This document shows, piece by piece, positions 4,260 to 5,540 of a stretch of DNA of 5,540 nt. The stretch covers positions 1 through 5,540 of the forward strand of contig CADBQL010000343.1 in NCBI GenBank assembly GCA_902796815.1, in the 5' to 3' direction. Position 1 is the stretch's first letter, and every line of letters begins with the position of its first letter. The position numbers were made by a program, and so were the translations under genes. Under the pieces are notes generated by a model. That model was not told the DNA's origin and did no database searches. It saw nothing but the letters and a program-made list of their open reading frames with translations. Origin of the DNA: an uncultured Coriobacteriaceae bacterium (lineage in GTDB: Bacteria > Actinomycetota > Coriobacteriia > Coriobacteriales > Eggerthellaceae).

Positions 4260-5279
4260 ACGCACACCCCTCAGCGCCCGTGGGGCGAAGGCTTGTACGG
4301 GCACGTTAACGTTGACACCGAGAATCGTCTTGGCCAGCCAAAGGAAGAACAAGAGCACCAAGACGGGAATGACGCACGATGTGACTATCATGACCGCAAG
4401 CGTCTCGATGAAGCTGTTGAGGGTCTCTTGAGCCTGGGCAGTCGCCTGCTCAGCTGCGCCCGAAACGCCCGAGGGAATCGATTCCACGAATTCTATGAGA
4501 TTGAATCCGCCGCCTTCGTCCGCGGCATTGCCCTCTGTTTCGGCGCCTGCAGACGACGAGCCGACAGTTGCGACATCGTCAGAAGCAGAGCCTTCGGACG
4601 CAACGCTCGCAGCTGACGACGCCGCTTCTTCGGCTGTCGCGAGCACCGCCTCCGTAGATTCCCGATGCGCAGCGTCAATCGCGTCGGCCACGAGCACGCT
4701 CGCCGGAACCACGAGCGCGATGGCAATGCCGAACAAAGCAAGCCGCGTCGCCCCCTCCAAAAACATCATGCGATAGCGCAAACCGCGCCCCGTGAGCAGG
4801 GCGGAGACGAGCACCATCAGGCACGCGATGGGAACGAGCACCTTGAACGCGGCAAAACCCATAACAGTGAGCAGGTATTTCTCCAGGTAAATCGCACCTA
4901 TTACGATGGCGAAATCGGAGCCTATGTCGAGCAGCTTCTCGGCAATGGGCGTTCCCACATCGCCGGGCAAAAGCGTGATGGCCGCCGACGTTCCAGTCGA
5001 CCCACCGACGAGCCCCATCACCGTGTCGCGCTTGGCGTCGAGCGATGCAATCGTGTCAGCATATGTCTCCGGCGAACTCGCCCACGCGCCTATCACGAAA
5101 AACGATAGTAGCGCCACAACGATGGCCACGCCCGCCGTGATGAGACGACCACGCTGGCTGTCGGGGAAAACATCGCTTGCAAGCGACACGAGCGAAACGC
5201 GCACGAAATCCTGCTGCTGCTCCTTCTCACTCAGCGTCTCAGTAGTTTCGTGAAGCATGTTGTCCTGCTGATGCGCCAT
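4254..5279 (-). CDS. Multi-pass membrane protein of unknown function (341 aa)
   Basis: I do not assign a function. The start at 5279 is supported by AAGGGGG (5286-5292) 6 nt upstream. The N-terminal 45 residues are polar and Gln/Glu-rich (SEKEQQQD), with no cleavable signal peptide. Likely membrane segments are 46-67, 122-139, 142-163, 178-200 and 292-320. Between the first two lies GGSTGTSAAITLLPGDVGTP (92-111) followed by IAEKLLDIGSDFAI, and the second ends in YLEKYLLTVMGFAAFKVLVPIA. These look, from memory, like conserved blocks of an uncharacterised membrane family of gut anaerobes. Residues 207-258 form a low-complexity Ala/Ser/Glu stretch between segments 4 and 5, with an amphipathic Gln/Ala-rich stretch (274-290) after it. 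The C-terminus is short and basic (PRALRGVRR), suggesting a cytoplasmic end. There is no transporter, kinase or protease motif. It appears monocistronic, with the hairpin at 4112-4218 downstream and 261 nt of non-coding sequence upstream within the window. Confidence 0.8.
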   Translation of the reverse strand: MAHQQDNMLHETTETLSEKEQQQDFVRVSLVSLASDVFPDSQRGRLITAGVAIVVALLSFFVIGAWASSPETYADTIASLDAKRDTVMGLVGGSTGTSAAITLLPGDVGTPIAEKLLDIGSDFAIVIGAIYLEKYLLTVMGFAAFKVLVPIACLMVLVSALLTGRGLRYRMMFLEGATRLALFGIAIALVVPASVLVADAIDAAHRESTEAVLATAEEAASSAASVASEGSASDDVATVGSSSAGAETEGNAADEGGGFNLIEFVESIPSGVSGAAEQATAQAQETLNSFIETLAVMIVTSCVIPVLVLLFFLWLAKTILGVNVNVPVQAFAPRALRGVRR

Positions 5280-5391
5280 TGCCTGCCCCCTTGATCGGAC
5301 GTTGGTCGTCGAGCTTATCTATGCCGTTATGAAAAACTCGGCGGTCCATGGTATGACCCGTATCCTACACAATTTGGTGCATACCGTCGAA

Positions 5392-5467
5392 TGCCGCAAC
5401 CCAAACCACCGTGAAAGACAGCCTCCCCGCGAGGCGTCCAAAATATGCGGCAGGCAACCCTGCGGGG
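5392..5467. other. Intergenic segment with several competing inverted repeats
   Basis: TGCCGCA (5392-5398) pairs with TGCGGCA (5446-5452), enclosing the hairpin GCCTC-CCCGC-GAGGC (5421-5435). Two alternatives overlap these: GCAGG-CAAC-CCTGC (5450-5463), and CCCCGC (5425-5430) with GCGGGG (5462-5467). If transcribed on the minus strand this would be in the 5' leader of the membrane protein gene; on the plus strand it would lead into a gene beyond the window. I do not recognise a known riboswitch or ribosomal leader class. The surrounding 5280-5391 shows no gene that I can support. Confidence 0.35.
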
Positions 5468-5493
5468 CCGTGTCGCGCTCGATTTTCGCACAC

Positions 5494-5539
5494 AAAAAAA
5501 TTCACAATTCACGTTTTCCCAGGTCGCGAAAATTGTGAA
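5494..5539 (-). terminator. Probable minus-strand terminator at the right edge
   Basis: On the minus strand TTCACAATT (5539-5531) pairs with AATTGTGAA (5509-5501), 9 bp. After a 2-nt bulge CGCG pairs with CGTG (one G-U), closing an ACCTGGGAAAA loop. Seven T's (5500-5494) follow. This fits the end of a minus-strand gene lying to the right of the window, or an attenuator upstream of the membrane protein gene. The stem is AT-rich, so strength is uncertain. Confidence 0.6.
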
Positions 5540-5540
5540 G

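Noticed and set aside
4665..5108. Plus-strand ORFs (147, 115 and 133 codons) across the membrane protein gene.
   Set aside because: Their composition (Arg/His-rich or Ser/Thr-rich) is that of antisense frames, with no ribosome binding sites. The minus-strand frame has clear membrane segments and a Shine-Dalgarno.
5238..5350. Minus-strand upstream ORF (starting MDRRVFHNG) overlapping the start of the membrane protein gene, as a possible leader peptide.
   Set aside because: It has no Shine-Dalgarno, no amino acid run and no linked terminator hairpin.
5501..5539. Rex (redox regulator) operator, because of TTCACAA and TTGTGAA halves.
   Set aside because: The known Rex site is TTGTGAA-n4-TTCACAA. 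Here the halves are in the reverse order and far apart, and the seven T's after the stem fit a terminator better.

Overview
The window looks like chromosomal DNA of a moderately GC-rich anaerobic bacterium. The best guess is an Actinomycetota member of the class Coriobacteriia (Eggerthellaceae-like). The basis is strong AGGAGG-type ribosome binding sites, a fused chorismate mutase/prephenate dehydratase with a YYFYVE-type ACT domain next to an AroG-type DAHP synthase, and a cysteine-motif FMN hydroxy-acid dehydrogenase of the kind common in anaerobes. This assignment is inferred from protein character alone.

Layout, left to right. (1) 1-243, minus: a small 80-aa protein of unknown function. 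(2) 244-424: a divergent intergenic region with probable promoters. (3) 425-1441, plus: an FMN-dependent alpha-hydroxy-acid dehydrogenase with an N-terminal four-cysteine motif. (4) About 1478-1523: a bidirectional terminator between convergent genes, overlapped by a competing hairpin. (5) 1577-4052, minus: a phenylalanine biosynthesis operon. In transcription order it holds a promoter with a perfect TATAAT, a 34-codon Phe-rich leader peptide (3985-3881), an intrinsic terminator hairpin (3858-3822), pheA (3793-2699) and a DAHP synthase gene (2614-1577). (6) 4072-4259: a long perfect/imperfect inverted repeat between 12-bp direct repeats. (7) 4254-5279, minus: a multi-pass membrane protein of unknown function. 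(8) 5280-5540: intergenic, with possible RNA structure and a probable minus-strand terminator at the right edge.

The central finding is that the phenylalanine operon appears to be controlled by classical ribosome-mediated attenuation. A leader ORF with its own promoter and Shine-Dalgarno places six Phe codons and one Tyr codon within 14 codons. A 13-bp GC-rich hairpin with seven U's follows, just before the pheA ribosome binding site. The end of the leader ORF is complementary over 10 bp to the loop and 3' arm of that terminator, which gives a plausible antiterminator. Shortage of Phe-tRNA should stall the ribosome, expose this segment and allow transcription of pheA and the DAHP synthase gene, that is, the first step of the shikimate pathway together with the branch from chorismate to phenylpyruvate. 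The leader peptide is too short for ordinary gene calling and would normally be missed.
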